Shown: piece by piece, positions 43,201 to 55,639 of the stretch
How positions within the stretch are numbered: the stretch's first letter is position 1
Layout: every line of letters begins with the position of its first letter
Source of the DNA: Bromus sterilis
Lineage: Eukaryota > Streptophyta > Magnoliopsida > Poales > Poaceae
Direction of reading: 5' to 3'
Assembly (NCBI GenBank): GCA_950022295.1
Contig: OX465597.1
Coordinates: 192,385,016-192,449,015, forward strand
Length of the DNA: 64,000 nt
Translations under genes and position numbers: made by a program
The notes under the pieces: model-generated
Seen by the model: the letters and a program-made list of their open reading frames with translations, nothing else
Told to the model about the DNA's origin: nothing
Database searches by the model: none

Positions 43201-43847
43201 TAGGGAAGCCGAGGGATGTGCGACACGGCGACGGCCGCGGCGAGCTCGCCGTGGATGTCTTCCACGATACCCCCCCGTGAACAGGGTAAGAAAATGAGAA
43301 GGGGGGGTCGTGGTGGGCCGGGCCAAGTGGAGGGGAGGGGAGACGGGCTTTTCCGAGAGCGAGGAATAGCCCTCATTTTATTTCTTTTGTTTTCCTTTTC
43401 AGCTTTCTGTTCTTTTTTGTTAATATTTATTTTAGTTGCTTTAGCCAATTTATAAAATAAGTAAAAGGTTCCATAATTAGCATGACACAATACTAAGATG
43501 ACACAAATAGTTTGAGGCTTTTATAAAACCATTTATTATTTGTTTTAATTATGCCATTGATAAAAGGGGACTTTAGGCTACTGTTTTTATTTGCTGGATT
43601 TATTTTATAGCTTAATAAATTCCCATACCCACATGGACATGGTCCACTGAATATTTGTGATTTTACAAAAGTGGTTGCATAATTTTTGGACAAAGTTTAA
43701 TTACCACATGAATTTTGATATTAACCAAAAGGCATTTTTGAAATGTGACCAAAAGAAAAGATGATCATAGTATGATTGCAACAGTGATGGTCATTAAAAA
43801 AAGGATCACTGTAGTGATTACAGTTACATGACAGTGAGGATGTTACA
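43201..43847 (-). repeat. 3' LTR of IV, first 647 bp only
   Basis: It is collinear with 52452-53096, the start of the 5' LTR. It is cut at about 43200 by the deletion that also removed the end of element III's LTR. Confidence 0.92.
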
Positions 43848-43883
43848 AATCTCCTCCACTACAGGAATTGTCGACCCGAGAAT

Positions 43884-46800
43884 CTAAGCGGTAGAGGGGA
43901 AAAGATTGGGGTATTCTTCACGAAGACGATCTTCGCGTTCCCAAGTGGCTTCCTCCTCAGAATGATTTGACCACTGAACTTTGAGGAACTTGGTTGTCTT
44001 GTTGCGGGTTTTGCGTTCAGACTGATCGAGAATGCGTCTCGGATGTTCTTGATAAGTCAAGTCCTGTTGCAGCTCAATCATATCATGTTCCACTTCTCAA
44101 ATAGGGTCCTTGAAGCAGCGTCGGAGTTGAGACACGTGAAAAACATCGTGGACTTGGGAGAGGTTCGGCGACAATTCCAATCGGTATGCCACTGGTCCAT
44201 TCCTGGAAAGGATACAGAACGGGCCAATGTAGCAAGGAGCTAACTTGCCTTTGATCCCGAAATGATGAGTGCCCCTCATGAGAGTGACACGGAGGTACGC
44301 GTATTCGCCGGGTTGATAGACCATTTTCTTGTGCTTGCGGTCATAGTTTCTTTTCTGGCGGGACTGAGCATCTTTCCGATGTTCACGGATAACGCGAACC
44401 TGAGCTTCTGCGTGTTGTATGATGTCTGGACCAACGAGAGTTCGTTCCCTAGTTTCTGACCAATTCAGAGGGGTTCGACACTTACGTCCATAAAGAACTT
44501 CAAAGGGTGCCATCTTCAGGCTAGCTTGGTAGCTATTGTTGTACGAGAATTCAGCAAACGGAAGAGATTCCTCCCATTTCTTACCGAATGAGATGACACA
44601 AGCTCGAAGCATATCTTCAAGCACTTGATTAACTCGTTCGGCTTGTCCTTGCGACTGGGGGTGATAGGCGGTGGTGAAATTCAGATGAGTTCCCATAGCT
44701 TCTTGGAAACTATCCCAAAATCTTGAGGTGAAAAGGCTGCCTCGGTCGGAACTGATCTCCAATGGAATACCATGGGCGACACGATTCTGGAAACATACAA
44801 GTCTGCCAACTGACTAGCAGAGATCGTCTCCATGACAGGCAGAAAGTGGGCAACCACGGAGAATCGATCGATGATGACAGAGATGGCATCATGACCCTTC
44901 TGCAATCGGGGAAATCAATTGACGAAGTCCATCTCAATCTTGTCCCATTTCCATTCAGGAATAGAGAGGGGTTGCAGAGTTCCAGCAGGTCTTTGATGTT
45001 CTTCTTTCACGCGACGACAAACGTCACACTCTTCAACATAACGAGCAATGTCTTGCTTCATGTTAGACCACCAGTACCGCTGACGAATGTCTTGGTACAT
45101 CTTCGTACTACCAGGGTGGATCGACAATGGTGTATCATGAGCTTCTTTCATGACATCAGGGGCATAATTCAGGTTGGCCTTGGCTACCAGAACCACTAAA
45201 ATACCCATGAAGTACACCACATTATCATCATTTGCATCAATAGTGAAGAATGAGGGCTCTCCGCTGGCGACACGATGCTTAATCTTCCAAATGTCAGAGT
45301 CGTAATGTTGTACCGTCTTGATGCGGGAGTCGAGGTATGGTTTGACCACCAGGGAGTTCACATATCCCTGCGGAACAATTTTGATGTTCGGCTTGCGAAG
45401 CTCTTCATAAAGAAGTGGTTGTTGTACTTGAACTTCAAGTTCACTACAGTAGGCTTTGCGGCTCAGGGCATCACCACCACATTAGCTTGTATAGGGGTGT
45501 AAGAAATTCCCATGTTTTAGTCGGCTATTGTCTCGAGCGATCTCTGCTGGCGGAGATTCAGGTCGTGCTGAGTAAACAGGTACTTCAGGCTTTGGTGATC
45601 GGTGTAGATCTCACAACGATTACTGACGAGGTAATGTCGCCACAGCTTCAATGCATAAATTACCGCTGCCAATTCAAGATCATGTGTTGGATACTTATCT
45701 TCGTGAGCACACAGTTAACGAGAGCCATAAGCAATCACTTTGCGCTCTAGCATTAGGACACAGCCTAATCCTTGACGAGATGCGTCACAATATATCATGA
45801 AGTCCTTCTGACTATCAGGCGGAGCAAGCACTAGGGGAGAAGTGAGCTTGTCCTTGAGGGCTTGGAAACTTTCTTGCCATTTATCTGTCCACTCAAACTT
45901 GACGCCTTTGTGAAGCAGGTTAGTCAGAGGCCTTGCAATCTTGGAGAAGTTCTCGACGAAAAGGCGGCAATAGCTGGCAAGGCCGAGGAAACTTCTGACT
46001 TGCTTGACAGTCTTGGGGGGAGTCCAGTCAAGAATAGCCTGGATACGTTCTGGGTTGACGGCATGCAATGCCATCCTTGGAAATCATGTGACCAAGGTAG
46101 GTCACTTCGGGAAGCCAGAACTCACACTTAGAATACTTAGCATAGAGTTTGTGTTCTCGAAGCTTTTCCAGTATAAGACGAAGATGTTCAGCATGCTCTT
46201 CTTCATTCTTGGAGTATATTAAGATATCATCCAGATAAACCACGGCAAACTTGTCAAGGTATTCCATGAATATATAGTTCATCAATCGGGAGAAAGTGGA
46301 TGGAGCATTCGTCAAGCCAAAGGACATGACAGTGTACTCGTATGAACCATAGCGAGTAATGAAAGCGGTCTTCGGAATGTCCTCTTCACGAACTCAGATC
46401 TGATGGTAACCCAACCTCAAGTCGAGTTTCGAAAACACAGTGGATCCAGCAAGTTGATCATACAGATCGTTGATCCGGGGAAGCGGATATTTATTCTGGA
46501 TGGTGTCTTGGTTGATGGGTCGATAATCTTGGACCAAACGATTTGTTCCATTGCTCTTCTTGACAAAGAGCGAAGGTGCTCCCCAAGAAGAGGAACTTGG
46601 GCGAATGAACCCCTTGTGAAGGGCTTCGTCAATCTCCTTCTTCAGTTCAAAGAGGTGGTGAGGTGGCATCTTATAGGGACGCTTGGCAATAGGGACGGTG
46701 CCAGGCTTCAGGTCGATGACAAATTCAACCTCTGCGATCGGGGGTATTCCCGGTAGTTCTTCTGGGAAGACGTCAGGAAAATAACGAACGACTAGAACGT

Positions 46801-48301
46801 TCTCAATCCCGTCAAGAGGTGAGATATTCAGAGCATTCATCATATAGATCTGCGTTTCTGCATCTTGGGTAATTTGTGTGGTGTGGTTAACAATCTCGTC
46901 GGAGGGGTGAAAAAGTCGTACAGACTTGGTGCCACAATACAGTGCGGCATCGTGAACTTTCAACCAATCCATTCCCAAGATGAGGTCTATGGTGGAAGAC
47001 TTCAGGAGGATGGTGGAAGCAAGGAACTCAATTCCTTCAATTTCGACGATGGTTTTGGGCACTATCTTGGAGGTGTGGCAATGGCCTATCGGAGTGCGGA
47101 CAACCATCGGTGGATCCATCTTTTCTACCGTGAAGTTATGCGACAATGCAAATGCTTCCGACATGAATGAATGCGATGCTCCTGAATCAAATAAAACGGT
47201 ATCAGGTACTGAATTAACAAGAAGGGTACCCGTCACGGTAGCAGGTTGCTCCTGAGATTCTTCAACATTAATGTTGTAAGCATGTCCGCGAGTGTGAGCA
47301 GAAGACCCAGTGTTATAGTTGGGGGTCCTTTTGTTGGCACGACCATTTCCACGGCCAGCAGGGTGAACTACCAATTGATTCTGTCGCTGGGGGCAGTCTC
47401 TAGAAAAGTTACCTGGCTGATGGCACTTGAAGCACAAGCCATCTTGAGGGCGGAGGGGTGCAGTCTCAGTCTTCGGTTGTCTCGGCGGGGGTGGAGGCAG
47501 ACTAGGTGCAACATACGACGGCCTTGGTGCAGGGGCAGGTGGACGATACACACTGTGTGGAAGCCAAACACGTTGCTTCTGTGTTGTGCCCGAAGATGAG
47601 CCATCATCACGGGGGCGCTTCGGCAAACCTCTGAACTTAGCCTGAGAGGTCTCAAGAGTGATAGTCTGGTTCACCATAGTAGCAAAGTCGGGGAAGACAT
47701 GCAGGGTCAGAGCAATCTGAAGATCTGAGTTGAGTCCATCACAGAACTTCTCTTGCCTACTTGCATCATTTGGGAGGTCACTTGCAGCATAGCGGGAGAG
47801 GCGGAGCAATTCCCTCTGATATGCCTCGACAGTTTTGTTGCCCTGAACGAGGTTGCGGAACTCGGCCTTCATACGGTTCATAATCGCCTGGGGGACATAA
47901 CGAGCACGGAAGGTAGTCTTGAAGTCATTCCAGGTGACGACAGTCCCTTCAACTAACGAGCTCTTGTAGGTGTCCCACCACTGAGCAGCGGGGCCACGCA
48001 GGAAATAGGACGCGGAGTTGACATAATCTGCAGCGCTCACATTAGCGAACTCCAACTGACGAGTGATGTCACGAAGCCAATCATCGGCATCCAGTGTTTG
48101 TTCAGGTTGGTGGAAGAGAGGGGGATTGAGACGCATGAAATCCCACAGATTAACCACGGGCGGTTGGTTCTGGTGCTGGTTCTGGTTCTAGAGCTGATCT
48201 ATGACTCCTTGCATAAACACTTGGTTCATCTAAAACTGCTGCATCATCGCGGCCATGTAGTCTGGCGGCGGAGGTGGGTCGTTGGCACCACGACCAGCCA
48301 T
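43884..48301 (-). pseudogene. Element IV gag-pol of a chromovirus, broken
   Basis: The frame starts at ATG 48301 (MAGRGANDPPPPPDY) and has two early stops before the main frame from about 48157. Domains in order are gag, the zinc knuckle CFKCHQPGNFSRDC (about 47398-47440), protease LFDSGASHSF (about 47165-47195), reverse transcriptase with YPLPRINDLYDQL and YLDD (about 46230), RNase H with YCDASRQGLG (about 45765-45800), the integrase zinc domain with CDVCRRVK (about 45010-45150), the integrase core with YHPQSQGQAERVN (about 44640) and a chromodomain-like end (KFLKVQWSNHSEEEATWE, about 43900-44030). The chromodomain and its motif fit the Tekay/Del clade. Stops or frame changes lie near 46394, 46060, 45715, 44915 and 44762. 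All pol enzymes are represented but none is intact. Confidence 0.93.
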
Positions 48302-48908
48302 CCTCCTAAAATTTAACAGGGGTATTTCAGCGATGAGAATTTTAACGAGATGCCGGAAACGAGTAAGAGGTAAAGCGACAACAAAGAGGAGGCGCGGATA
48401 TATAGGAGTAGTCATATAAGACATACACATCCACACATAGAGTCAACCGGAAAATCGGGCAGCGTAACGTCATAGAAATTAAGGAAAAAGGACTCACTAG
48501 GCGGCGCGCAGACCACGGTAAGGATTCAACGACGCGACATAGATTCCACTATGTTAATCACGCCGCAAGAAAACTGTTGGCCACAGGAGTTTGTGCCAGA
48601 GAACGCATGGCTTCCGCGGTCTGGGACCTGGGTCAGAACTCCTGCGACACGACTCAATCAAAGGGGTACGCACCAGAACGCCGGGTGGAATCAAGAGAAT
48701 GTGATGCTAATGTCAGAGTTTGTAAAACTTACCAGCAAGGCTAAGAGAGCAGATTCCTAGGGAGAAAAGGATCCTAATACCATAGATATCACATGTACTG
48801 ACATTGATGTGGGCCCGTAAGCCAAATATTAAGTTAGCAAAATAGTTTTTCAAAGTCTAGACTCAACTTGGACCTGGTAGTGGGTGGGTGGATTCCTACA
48901 AGCAGTCG
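48302..48908 (-). other. Leader of element IV between primer site and gag
   Basis: A 0.6-kb untranslated leader. It contains a TATA-like sequence on the minus strand (ctcctatatatccgcg, about 48393-48408), roughly 95 bp upstream of the gag ATG. No gene is seen. Confidence 0.5.
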
Positions 48909-48920
48909 GCTCTGATACCA
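48909..48920 (-). other. Primer-binding site of IV, initiator tRNA-Met
   Basis: The minus strand reads tggtatcagagc, the standard initiator-Met site, three bases inside the LTR end. Confidence 0.9.
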
Positions 48921-48923
48921 ACT

Positions 48924-51900
48924 TGTGACGCCCCCAAAATCAATCCGTGTACAGTAATCATACACGCAGGGTACACGGCTGAAATTAGGGTGGCATGGTG
49001 AGAATATCACAGCACAACCCTAAACACAAAAGGATAAACCAATATGTTACAATAAAGGGGGGGGTCACGCGGACCCGAATACATAAGTTATACAAGCCAT
49101 AATATCTGAGTACAGACATAGTTAGTCATGTTTTGCCTTAAGAAGGCTCACAAATAACATCAGAGATACAGATCGAAAAGGCAAGGCCTCGTGCCTGGGA
49201 GCCTCCGAAACTACTCCTGGTCCTGGTCAGCGGGGGGTCTCGACGTAGTAGTATCCGCCTCCGGGGTACTCCTGGTCCTGGGCTCCAACGTCGACTGCAG
49301 CGGCCGATCAGGCAAAACATAAAGGGGAAATAAAGAAAGGGTGAGTATCTAGCATACCCGCGAGTCTTACGTCCGCTACTAAGAATTTATGCATTGGTAT
49401 CAAATGGAAAGGGGAGGCTGTATATAGTGGACGGCAAGATAGAAATCAGAATAAGGGTAAGAAGATAGGCCTATCGAAGACTAGCATCTTCTGACGTGTC
49501 TTGCAGCATGAGAAGAGAAACAACCAACAGTTCAATAACATGAATTTAATAACAATGCAGCAGAAGTTGCTGCAGCAATGTATAATAGTAAGTTGTAATA
49601 ATTAATAATAATAATGCCTCCGAGTTCCCTTCCTCGACTCCCTTCGAGGAAGAAGACCCGGAACCATAAAATTTAATAGAAGTAGTTTCTACTGCTAAGA
49701 TCCAGCTTCAGCATAAAGCGTCCTATTACCGTGGACACGGCTATTCGAATAGATTAATCTTCCCTGCAGGGGTGCACTGGCGTGACTCTACGAGGCTCGG
49801 ATCTCCAGGGTGGCGTACACCTTGTTAGGGAACACCCCACCGAAGCTATCCGAAAAGTAGCCCATCCTTCGGCAATCAACAAAGAGGTCATCCGCCGGAC
49901 TATATCCTATGTACGCCGGGCTTTGGACCCTAACCCGAACGTACTCCTGCACGGTGCGTGACTGGCCGGTGAAGCAAAATCAAAGCAAATACAAATACAC
50001 TTCTCGAGCAAGAGAAGACACCACCACTTCCCGGAAATCAGCCCGCGATACTGCAGACATCTGAAGACCCTCGAACGAGACTACGATGCAGGGGATCCCA
50101 CACTCCTCATCCCACGTTTAGTTAGTGCGTACAAGCCAAAAGGATACTCAAGACATCCGCCGAACCATTTAGCATTTTAATTAACCTGCGTGACAACTGT
50201 TATCGTTGCCTCGACTTAACTGACCCACGGACAATGACAGCAGTCAGGACCACCAGTACATCTGTGCCTGCCCTGTCGTCCCACCTAGTCTCTGTGGTTA
50301 CCAACAAGGTGAACCCTCTCCTTACCTTGTCTCGCGTCTGCTCTTGATAGAACTTGACTTTCGTGGTTTGGTAACTCTCGCGAGATATGAGCAGGGGCCA
50401 AGCACGCCAGTAACGTCGGTCGTACCCTCCCTATCGTTCTCGACGCAATACCGCTCGCGGGCACCGTTGGGTCGCCCGAATTCTTACCTTAAGGACAACC
50501 GTTGCTCAGGTACCTAGAGCGTCTATACAGAGTCATCAACTAGTGGAGTACAAGGATTACTACATGATAGCTCACACTTAAAGGTGGCTCGAGAAAGCCG
50601 AACTAGGGGGCCTTAGGCGGTGTCTGCATTGTACCGTACCTGTTGCATTTATATATATTGTATCCGTGTTCACTCCCCTGAGTGGTTACGACCCGCTATT
50701 TAATCCTAGCTAACAATGCGTAGGGCTCACTATTGAATAATGCATAATTATAATATGCAGCATAGGATAAAGGAGCTACATCAAGGGGCGACAAAAACAT
50801 GCTATGCAATTGAATAGGATTGTAATCGTAGCAGCAGCAGTAACAATGCCTAGTGTAAGAAAGTACGGAAAAGATAGGCAATATCTGGGGAAGAGAATGG
50901 TTGTGCTTGCCTGGAAGCTCGACGATAGGGGTAGAGTCATCGACGAAGTAGTCATACCCGACAGCAGTTTAGTCGGCGGTAGCAGCGAGGTATATCGGAG
51001 AATAAAAAGGGGGAGAGAAACAATAAATATAAACCAATCATATCAAACAGATGAAAGGCATGACGAATGCAATGTTAACGGTGTTCTAACGCAGTACAAT
51101 GTGTTAAGCTCGGAGCGGGAATTCATTCGGCTCCGGGTGATTATCGACAAACGGCCCAGAGGGGGGATGTCGATGTTCATTGTGTTAGACGGTTGTGGTT
51201 GGTATACGGATAGCCTATTCGTAATCGTTACATTTTTCTGATCAATTTTGATGTATAAAGTTTTTGAATCTGACTTATGGTTTATAAGATATTCAATTTA
51301 AAAGTTTAAATCATTTTAAATCATTTTATAAATTTCTTTTATTATTTAAAATCCAACATTATCCACAAGGGGTTGACTGGTCAAACCTGACCACTGGTCA
51401 GCCTCACATTTTAATATAACATTTATTTAAATTTAATTAATCATAAGGCCCACTTGTCATACTCTGCTACTTTAAATTAATTCTTTTTAATTAACAACTG
51501 ACAGGCAGGGTCAAGTTGTAATAGACACAATGCTAATTAACATTTAATTAAATCCAGAGGGGTAATTAAGGGGCTGGGCCCACATGTAATAGGCAGTGGG
51601 GGTTTTCTGTGTTTATTTTAGAAGAAAGTAATTAGGGAGGCTGGGCCCGGTCGTCAGTGGCCCATTAGTGGCTAATGGTGTTTCTGACGAAGGGGGCCCA
51701 CATCTCAGTGGCACAAGCCACTGCCTGGGTACGGCGGCGAAGAGCAACGCCATGGCCGGCAACCGCCACAGGCTGCCGGAGGGGGAGCCACCAGGCTTGT
51801 TCGAACCAGCGAGGAGCGGCGCATCGCCCGGTGGTCATAGCAGCGTGAGGGGTGTCTGGAGACGACGAGCACGAGCTAGCTCGCGACGGCGGTGTACGGG

Positions 51901-53096
51901 TTCAGTGGCAGTCGGCGCTACGGGGCTGAAGCGAGCGCGTGTAGTGACCAAACCGAAGCCACGGAGCGCGGGAGGACGCCGGGGTAGTTGGCGTGGCATG
52001 AACGGCACGGGAGCTCGCGGATGGCTGGCCATGGCGGCGGCCGGAGCACGTCCACGACGGCACGGTGTTCTACGCATCTAGATCGAGCGCGGACTGGGGC
52101 AAATCCGAGAGGTATCAACGAGAACCTGTAGAGGGGGCAGCGTGCGCGGGGAGGAAGGGTTGCGGCCGGAATTCGTCGCCGGAGTGGACGGCGGCTGATG
52201 GAGGGGATCGGCCGATTCGCGCGATGCAGGGGTCCCCTGCCCGAGCTGGAAGATGGAGAAGACCCGGAGGATCCCGACGACGCTCCTAGACAAGACAGCC
52301 GGGCCAGAGGTGGCCGGTGGTCACGTCGGCTGCGGCGGCGTAGCCACGACAGATCTTGACCAGGGGCAATGGGGCAGGGGAGAGGAAGAACGGCGTCTCG
52401 AGGGGGGTTCTAGGGTTTCTAGTGGGAGGGCACGGGGGGTGTTCTTATCCGCCAGGGAAGCCGGGGGATGTGCGACACCGCGACGGCCGCGACGAGCTCG
52501 CCGTGGATGTCCTCCACGATACCCCCCGTGAACAGGGGAAGAAGATGAGAAGGGAGGCCGTGGTGGGCCGGGCCCAGTTGAGGGGAGGGGAGACGGGCTT
52601 TTCCCAAAGCGAGGAATAACCCCCATTTTATTTCTTTTGTTTTCCTTTTCAGCTTACTGTTCTTTTCTGTTAATATTTATTTTAGTTGCTTTAGCCAATT
52701 TATAAAATAAGTAAAAGGTTCCGTAATTAACATGACACAATACTAAGATGACACAAAAAGTTTGAGGCTTTTGTAAAACCATTTATTATTTGTTTTAATT
52801 ATGCCATTGATAAAACGGGACTTTAGGCTACTGTTTTTATTTGTTGGATTAATTTTATAGCTTTATAAATTCCCATACCCACATGGACATTGTCCACTGA
52901 ATATTTGTGATTTTACAAAAGTGGTTGCATAATTTTTGGACAAAGTTTAATTGCCACATGATTTTTGATATTAACCAAAAGGCATTTTTGAATTTTGACC
53001 AAAAGAAAAGATGATCATAGCATGATTGCAATAGTGATGGTCATTAAAAAAGGATCACTGTAGTGATTACAGTTACATGACAGTGAGGATGTTACA
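48924..53096 (-). repeat. 5' LTR of element IV (4.17 kb)
   Basis: The ends tgtaacatcc (right) and gggcgtcaca (left) frame a very long LTR. It has an AT-rich part near 51240-51600 and a GC-rich part at about 51660-52560. Several long open frames in the GC-rich part overlap on both strands and have no recognisable domain, so they are not called as genes. Confidence 0.88.
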
Positions 53097-53822
53097 CATA
53101 ATTAAATTAACTTTATCATTTAGGGAGGTAATTTCCTCGACCGAATTTACCATCCTACCTGTTGGAGCGCGTTCGGTGTGCCATTGGGAATAGTTGGTCG
53201 TCATCTCATTGAGGAGTTTTGTGGCAGCACCGAGTGTAGTTGACATAAAGGTTCCTCCTGCGGCCGAATCTAACATATTCCGCGAGGTAAAGTTCAAGTC
53301 TGCATATAAAGTCTGGATAACCATCCACGTAGTCAAACCATGTGTAGGGCATTTGTTAACAAGAGATTTCATACGTTCCCAATCTTGGGCAACGTGTTCA
53401 TTATCCAAGTGCCTAAAATTCATAATGTTACTCGTCAATTGGATAATCTTAGCAGGTGGGTAGTACTTCCCAATAAAAGCATTTTTGCACTTATCCCAAG
53501 AATCTATGCTATTCCTAGGAGAAGATTGAATCAAGATTTTAGCTCCGTCCCTCAAATAGAAAGGAAAAAGCTTGAGCTTAACAACATCACCTTCTACTTC
53601 TTTATACTTTTGCATATCACATAATTCAACAAAATTATTCAAATGTAAAGCAGCATCATCTCCAGCACCAGAGAATTGATCACTCATAACAAGGTTTTGT
53701 AAAGCAGTTTTAATTTCATAAGGGGTAGCTGAAGTGGCAGGTGTGGCAATAGGAGTGCAGATAATGTCTTTGTTGTTGTGACGGGTGAAGTCACACAACT
53801 TGGTGATTTCAGTGGAACCCAT
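53097..53822 (-). pseudogene. Element V gag, 3' part removed by element IV
   Basis: The frame is open from ATG 53822 (MGSTEITK) to the junction. It includes FSGAGDDAALHLNNF, NSIDSWDKCKNAFIGKYYPP and NLNFTSRN-like sequence, collinear with gag of II and III up to the VNSVEEITSLNDKVN region. After 53097 the frame runs a few codons into element IV by chance. Without the interruption this would be the only undamaged gag start of the group. Confidence 0.85.
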
Positions 53823-53960
53823 AGTAGCAGCAAGTGTGGCAGATTTTTTTTTTGTAATTTCTGATATAAGACACAAATATAAAAACAGAATGGTAAACTA
53901 GCAAGACAAAAAAGTAAAGGTAAAAGATATTGGGCAACTCCACTATCTTATCACTCGGAG

Positions 53961-53978
53961 TCCCCGACAACGGCGCCA
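53961..53978 (-). other. Primer-binding site of element V, tRNA-Asp type
   Basis: The + strand reads tccccgacaacggcgcca, one C-to-T change on the element strand. Ten bases separate it from the LTR. Confidence 0.85.
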
Positions 53979-53988
53979 GAAATTTGCT

Positions 53989-55616
53989 TGATGGCGTGGA
54001 AGTGGTAACGGCTTCTCGCCGTTCGTTGGTTACCCCAAGTGGAAGGTGAGATGTAGGATAGCAGCAAATTTCCCCTATGCAGAGGATAGGGTTTGTCTCC
54101 CGTAGGGCTCCAGCAATGATAAGTAGGTGGCAAGAAAACAATGGCACTGTTTACGACAAACGTTGCTTCCTTGACCTGGACCTGCACACAACACAATTAA
54201 CTTTGCTCCCAACGAAGTTCAGAGAGGTTGTCAAGCTCTCCGGTCTTGTTGTTTACAAAGGGTCAAACACACAAGGGATAATAATAGCAACTGAATGTAA
54301 ATACTGAAAAAGGAAATCGCTTTTAAACAATGATGAGAATATGGACCGGGGTCCCGTGATGTTCACTAGTGATGTCTCTCTCCCAAAAGACGATAAAACT
54401 GCTATGCGAGGTAAACAAATTACAGATTGGCAATTGACAGGATTATAATCGCACCGCAATGCTAACTATGCTACAAAAGAAAGGAAGAGGCGCATAAGCA
54501 TGGGCAGTACGCCAAAATAAGTAGACCGAAATCCAACTGCATCTACTACTAATCAGCAAACTTGAGATATCTATCCAGTACATCTTGCTGGTATTAAGTT
54601 GTGAGCCCCACCAAAATTGTAAACCCAAAGCAACATACAACTTCATTAAAAAGAACTTTGCGTAAAGTAAACAATCCTTACAACCGCGGTTACAAGCACC
54701 GTTGTTTTCCCCCTTGTGGCCACAAAACATCCCCTAGACTCATGTTTCTATCACTCAAGCGTGTCATCAGGGGGCATGTACCCACAATCGAGCATAACAT
54801 TCCCTCTTGGAGTTACTACCTACCACTTGGCCAAAGCAATAAACAACAACAGAGAACATGCAAGAATTACTTAGGAACAAAAATATAAGAGATAAAAACC
54901 AAATATATTACTCTGTCACGATCTGAACATAATCTCATAATCCATCAGATCCCATCAAACTCAGCATAGCAACAACAGAAGAATTACATATGTGCCTTGA
55001 TCATGTAGGGAAGCTCACGAGGTCTAAACCATGAAGAACAAAGATGGGAGGAGAACATCACAAGGCTACTGATCAGGGACCCATGGTCCAAGGTAGACTA
55101 CTCACGGCACATCCGGGAAGCGTCCAGGGTGCCGGGAAGGGTCCTGTCGGTGCTCCTGATCTTGGAAGTGCCGCGGCGGCGGAACAGAGGCGAGATTGCT
55201 AAATTGCGTTCTGTCTTCGGAGTTTCCCCGTGACGGAGAATAAATAGGCGTAGGGGGGCATCCAGGGGGGCCACCAGGGGTCCAGGCGCCCCCCTGGCGC
55301 GGCCAGGCCCCTGGCCGCGCAATGTGGCTGCCTAGGCCCATGGTGGTGGCCCTCTGGCCCCACCCAGGCTCTTCCGGAAGCTTCCGTTGCGTTGATTTTT
55401 TATGTGATTTTTCCCGAATTTTTGGAGCACTTTTTATATGGGGGAAAATTGAATTAGAAAAACATCAGAAAACAAAAACTAGCACTGGGGTGCACTGAGT
55501 TAGTAGGTTAGTACAAATATGATAAAAAGTGTATGAAAGTGTATCTAGATCATAGAAATATCACACAAAACATGCATGGAACGAGTAGAAATTATTGATA
55601 CGTTTGAGACGTATCA
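53989..55616 (-). repeat. 5' LTR of element V (1628 bp)
   Basis: The minus strand begins tgatacgtctcaaacgtatc and ends cacgccatca. TATA box (ctatttatt) at about 55239-55247 and GC-rich module at about 55265-55325. Confidence 0.88.
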
Positions 55617-55639
55617 GTACCCTCTTCCTGACCAGGGGG

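Larger units (their letters stand above)
43201..53096 (-). mobile_element. Element IV: Tekay-type chromovirus (Gypsy)
   Basis: Read on the minus strand: 5' LTR (53096-48924, 4.17 kb), tRNA-iMet primer-binding site, broken gag-pol with zinc knuckle, protease, reverse transcriptase, RNase H, integrase and chromodomain (48301-43884), a polypurine tract (about 43848-43860) and the start of the 3' LTR (43847-43201). The rest of the 3' LTR is deleted. LTR ends are tgtaacatcc and gggcgtcaca. It lies inside the gag of element V on the right. By eye the two LTR parts are about 94% identical over 645 bp. Confidence 0.92.
53097..55616 (-). mobile_element. Element V: 5' half of a gag-protease LTR element
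   Basis: Minus strand: complete 5' LTR (55616-53989), tRNA-Asp primer-binding site and the first 242 codons of gag, cut at 53097 by the insertion of element IV. The remainder should lie beyond IV, but the deletion at 43183-43200 removed it. LTR and gag group with elements II and III. Confidence 0.85.

Noticed and set aside
47246..47599. Plus-strand open frames over the gag region of element IV
   Set aside because: They are antisense shadows of the minus-strand gag-pol, which has clear domain motifs.
51668..52531. Long open frames in GC-rich DNA
   Set aside because: They lie inside the LTR of element IV, overlap on both strands, are rich in Arg/Gly/Ala/Pro, and show no domain. GC-rich sequence produces long frames by chance.
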